NCBI RefSeq assembly: GCF_030295385.1
Contig: NZ_AP027079.1
Location: 992,001 to 1,056,000 of the forward strand
DNA length: 64,000 nucleotides
DNA from: Geothrix oryzae
GTDB lineage: Bacteria > Acidobacteriota > Holophagae > Holophagales > Holophagaceae
Direction: 5' to 3'
In this document: in pieces, positions 61,448 to 64,000 of the stretch
Layout: every line of letters starts with the position of its first letter
Position numbering within the stretch: the stretch's first letter is position 1
The notes under the pieces: model-generated
What the model saw: only the letters and a program-made list of their open reading frames with translations
Told to the model about the DNA's origin: nothing
Database searches by the model: none
Made by a program: the position numbers and the translations under genes

Positions 61448-63226
61448 CTAGGCGGGGTAGGCTTCGAGGACGGATGCCACCACGCGGCGCGACAGGCCGT
61501 GGTAGCCGGGACTGGCGGCGGCGAAGATCTCCCGGGCCAGGGCGCGGGTGCGCGGATGCTGGCCCAGGGCGCCATACAGCGGCCGGAGGTACTTCATGCG
61601 GCCCACGCGCACCAGCACCTCGCGGATGCGCGCAAAGGCCGGCTCGTAGTCGGCGGCGGCGGCCAGCGTCAGCCACTCCACGAGGATCTCGTGGTTGCCC
61701 CGGCCCATGAGCTTGAAGTGCTCGTCCAGCCAGGCGCAATCGGCCTGAGTGAGCTGGCGCGGCAGCTTCTGGAGGTAGACCTGCAGCTCGGCGGGCTTCC
61801 AGCTGGCGATCTGGTGGGCGCTGGGGCGGCCTCCAGCGGTCCAGCTCTCGGCCAGCACGGTGAGGGTATCCAGCTGCACGCTGCGGAACTCGGGGGCGGT
61901 GGCGGGCAGGCCCGGCTGGTCCAGGTAGGCGCGGGCGTCCACGGCGGCGAGGGCTCCCGGGAGTTTCGCCTCCACGAAGGCGCAGAACTGCTCCGTGGTG
62001 ATGGAGGTGAAGCGGAACGAGTCCATGTAGTCGCGGATGAAGTGCAGGAAGCGTTCCTCGCCCACCTCCCGCTCCAGGGCAGCCACCAGCCGCGCCCCCT
62101 TCTCGTAGGGGATGCTGGAGAAGGCGTCATCGGGATCGATGCCTTCCAGGTGCATGCGCAGCACGGTGAGCTGGGGTTCGTTCTTGAAGCGGTCGAGGCT
62201 GTCCTCGAGGGCCTTCTGTCCCATGGCCCAGCCGAGGGCGGCGGCGTCGTCGCCGTGGAGGATGCGGAGGATGCGGCGCTCCGCCCACACGGTGAAGCCC
62301 TCGTTCAGCCAGAAGTGCTCCATGCTGGCGTTCGTGACGAGGTTGCCGGTCCAGCTGTGGGCCAGCTCGTGGGCGACCACATCCACCAGGCTGCGGTCGC
62401 CCGCCAGCAGGGTGGGCGTGAGGAAGGTCATGCGCGGGTTCTCCATGCCGCCGTAGGGGAAGGAGGGGGGCAGCACGAGCATGTCGTAGCGGTCCCACGG
62501 GTAGGGGCCGAAGAGGCCTTCCGCCTTCACGATCATGTCCTCCACGCCCGCGAATTCCCAGGCGGCGGCGGTCACGGTCTCCGGCTCGGCCCAGACCCGG
62601 GCGCGGGGGCTGAGATCCCGCGATTCCAGCCGTCCCACGGCCAGGGCCAGCAGGTACGAGGGGATGGGCTGGGGCATGGTGAAGCGGTAGACATGACGGC
62701 CATCGCCGAGGGCCTCATCCCCGGCGGGGCCCGCCGACATCACGGCGGTGAGTCCCTCGGGCACGGTCACTTCCGCGAGATAGGCCACGCGGGCGATGGG
62801 CGTGTCCTGGCAGGGCACCATGGTGCGGGCGTGGATCTGCTGGCACTGGCTGAAGAGGTAGGGGGCGACCTTGCCTTCGGTCTGCTCGGGATCCAGCCAC
62901 TGGAGGGCCATGGCCTCGGCGCCCGTCCGGTAGCTGATGGCGACCTCCAGCGCGGCTGCCGGCACCTCCAGGCGCAGCCGCTGGCCGAGGATGGCGTCCG
63001 CCTCGCCCAGTTCCCAGGGGATGGGGCCGTGGCCCGGCACCTGCACGGAGCGGATCTCCAGGCCCTTGGTGTCGAGGTCGAGGGTGCCCGAGACCGCGCT
63101 GCCGAACTCCAGCACCACTTCGCCGTCGATGCGCTTGGCGGCGAAGTCCACCCCCAGCTTCAGGCGCAGGCGCCGGGCCCTTGGCTGGGCGGAATCGTAG
63201 TACGAATGCGGATCCGGGTGACGCAT
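61448..63226 (-). CDS. M1-family aminopeptidase
   Basis: A 592-residue cytosolic-type M1 peptidase resembling leukotriene-A4-hydrolase-like aminopeptidases. The exopeptidase loop is YGGMENPRMTF (Gly-Met-Glu-Asn ~260-263). The zinc site is HELAH at 286-290, with the third ligand 19 residues on in WLNEGFTVWAERR. A C-terminal ~150-residue helical domain follows. No signal peptide is seen, unlike the other M1 protein in the window. The ATG at 63226 follows GAGGT. It is upstream of the OPT transporter gene, which would deliver its substrates. Confidence 0.93.
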   Translation of the reverse strand: MRHPDPHSYYDSAQPRARRLRLKLGVDFAAKRIDGEVVLEFGSAVSGTLDLDTKGLEIRSVQVPGHGPIPWELGEADAILGQRLRLEVPAAALEVAISYRTGAEAMALQWLDPEQTEGKVAPYLFSQCQQIHARTMVPCQDTPIARVAYLAEVTVPEGLTAVMSAGPAGDEALGDGRHVYRFTMPQPIPSYLLALAVGRLESRDLSPRARVWAEPETVTAAAWEFAGVEDMIVKAEGLFGPYPWDRYDMLVLPPSFPYGGMENPRMTFLTPTLLAGDRSLVDVVAHELAHSWTGNLVTNASMEHFWLNEGFTVWAERRILRILHGDDAAALGWAMGQKALEDSLDRFKNEPQLTVLRMHLEGIDPDDAFSSIPYEKGARLVAALEREVGEERFLHFIRDYMDSFRFTSITTEQFCAFVEAKLPGALAAVDARAYLDQPGLPATAPEFRSVQLDTLTVLAESWTAGGRPSAHQIASWKPAELQVYLQKLPRQLTQADCAWLDEHFKLMGRGNHEILVEWLTLAAAADYEPAFARIREVLVRVGRMKYLRPLYGALGQHPRTRALAREIFAAASPGYHGLSRRVVASVLEAYPA

Positions 63227-63283
63227 GGGGACCTCGGGGAACCGCACATCATCCCACGGGGCCAGGAACGGCGGGCGTCACAA

Positions 63284-63316
63284 GTAGGAAGGCCCCGCAT
63301 CGCGGGGCCTTCCTAC
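63284..63316. terminator. Bidirectional hairpin terminator
   Basis: Perfect 15-bp arms (63284-63298, 63302-63316) around loop ATC. The stem is GC-rich at its tip (GGCCCCGC/GCGGGGCC). No long T-run follows, but the strength and position, downstream of the C69 gene and upstream of the M1 gene, fit a transcript end. Confidence 0.65.
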
Positions 63317-63343
63317 TGAAAACCGCAGGCTTTCAGCCTGGGG

Positions 63344-64000
63344 CTATTCCTCGTCGAGGGCCAGCCCCTCGACCTTCTTCACCTTGATGACCTCGCCGTG
63401 GTCCTTGACGATGCAGCGCAGCCAATCCTCGGGGGCCTTGGGATGGGTGACCTCGCCCTTCTCGTTGCGGACATTCCCATCCATGTACTTCCAGATGAGG
63501 AATTCGCCCAGCTTCTTCCAGCGGGCCATGAGCTGTTCGGTCTCCTTGGCGGCGTACTGGGTGAGGTACTCCCGGGCGGCCCCGGGGTTCTGCTTGTAGA
63601 GCTCCAGGGCGGTGCGGTCCACTTCGGCCTGGTCGGCCAGGTAGCGGCCCTCGAACTCGCGCTGCACCTTCTGGACATCGACGATCATGTCGCTCCAGCG
63701 GGTGTAGGTGTAGTTGGAGACGAAATTGAAGGTCCAGTAGGCGCTGTCCCAGTTGAAGGCATCGAAGTTGCCGGTGCCGATGGCGAAGGCCTTGGGCGTC
63801 TCCTTGATGCCGCAGGAGATGGGCACATAGACCGTAGTGTAGGTGTCGTCCACGCCGAACCAGAGCACGCCGCCCACGGGATCAGGCATCCAGGAGCGGG
63901 CCTGGCTCACGAAGGAGAAGCCGGTCTGCTGGGTGCTGATGGCCCGCTCGTGGACATAGTCCTGGCCATCGATCTTGAAGCCCATGGGCCGCCAGCGGTA
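63344..64000 (-). CDS. C69-family dipeptidase, C-terminal part (5' end outside window)
   Basis: The frame is open to the right edge, so the start lies beyond the window; 218 residues are visible. The fragment reads RPMGFKIDG, FSFVSQARSWMPDPVGGVLWFGVDD, TYTTVYVPISCGIKETPKAFAIGTGNFDAFNWDSAYWTFNFVSNY and a C-terminal helical region with VQREFEGRYLADQAE and ALELYKQNPGAAREYLTQYA. This is the second half of PepD-type dipeptidases, whose catalytic N-terminal Cys is not in view. Its end is followed by the hairpin terminator at 63284. Confidence 0.88.
   Translation of the reverse strand, partial: YRWRPMGFKIDGQDYVHERAISTQQTGFSFVSQARSWMPDPVGGVLWFGVDDTYTTVYVPISCGIKETPKAFAIGTGNFDAFNWDSAYWTFNFVSNYTYTRWSDMIVDVQKVQREFEGRYLADQAEVDRTALELYKQNPGAAREYLTQYAAKETEQLMARWKKLGEFLIWKYMDGNVRNEKGEVTHPKAPEDWLRCIVKDHGEVIKVKKVEGLALDEE

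Noticed and set aside
59351-63319. A very long plus-strand open frame antisense to the OPT and M1 genes
   Set aside because: It is a GC-rich shadow: composition is His/Gly/Glu-rich with no domain, while both minus-strand genes have full catalytic or family motifs.

Overview
The window is a GC-rich bacterial chromosome segment with tightly packed genes on both strands and no phage, insertion sequence or CRISPR array. GC content, LpxB, TonB/ExbD-like genes and outer-membrane-type proteins point to a Gram-negative (diderm) host. The overall gene mix would fit the Acidobacteriota (Holophagae/Geothrix-like), but that placement is an inference from content and was not tested.

Layout: 1-1.2 kb is the end of a divergent UvrA-like ATPase. 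1.3-8 kb is a redox/electrophile-response block: an AraC_N regulator, an MdaB-like quinone reductase, an aldo/keto reductase, an iron-sulfur/FMN flavoprotein and a zinc alcohol dehydrogenase on the minus strand; then a divergent Rrf2 regulator, a nucleoside-sugar-epimerase-like protein and a PNPOx-like protein. A cupin gene remnant lies in this block. 8-16.1 kb is a sugar locus: an AraC regulator divergent from a fructose-type PTS (IIC, IIB, and an HPr-EI-IIA fusion) and an exported GH38 alpha-mannosidase.

16.3-26.6 kb is the most unusual part. A minus-strand operon encodes a DUF2334 deacetylase-like protein, an NfrB-like inner-membrane GT2 synthase with a C-terminal MshEN (c-di-GMP-binding type) domain, an NfrA-like TPR/beta-barrel protein, a GH113-like exported protein and WecB (UDP-GlcNAc 2-epimerase). 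Divergent from it is a lipoprotein with two carboxypeptidase-regulatory-like repeats and a clan-A glycosidase-like domain. The intervening AT-rich region carries two palindromes. I read this as a c-di-GMP-gated exopolysaccharide synthesis, export and remodelling system related to the E. coli NfrAB (phage N4 receptor glycan) pathway, with added tailoring enzymes.

26.6-27.5 kb is a scar region with a decayed SDR gene, several hairpins and an initiator tRNA-fMet gene with its own promoter and terminator. 27.6-64 kb is mostly housekeeping: M1 peptidases, pyrF-pnuC, a B12-type radical SAM protein with a helical C-terminus, a PilZ protein, purL, a type I glutamine synthetase lacking the adenylylation tyrosine, an amidase, purSQ, an alkyltransferase-like protein, lpxB, a TonB/ExbD-like set, a fused alpha-keto-acid dehydrogenase E1, a GAF/degenerate-GGDEF protein, Nfu, an IMPase-like protein, an OPT transporter and a C69 dipeptidase cut by the window end.

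Three separate c-di-GMP-linked proteins (NfrB MshEN, PilZ, and a GGDEF-like domain that has lost the active site but keeps an RxxD inhibitory-site motif) make c-di-GMP control of surface polysaccharide a recurring theme of the window.
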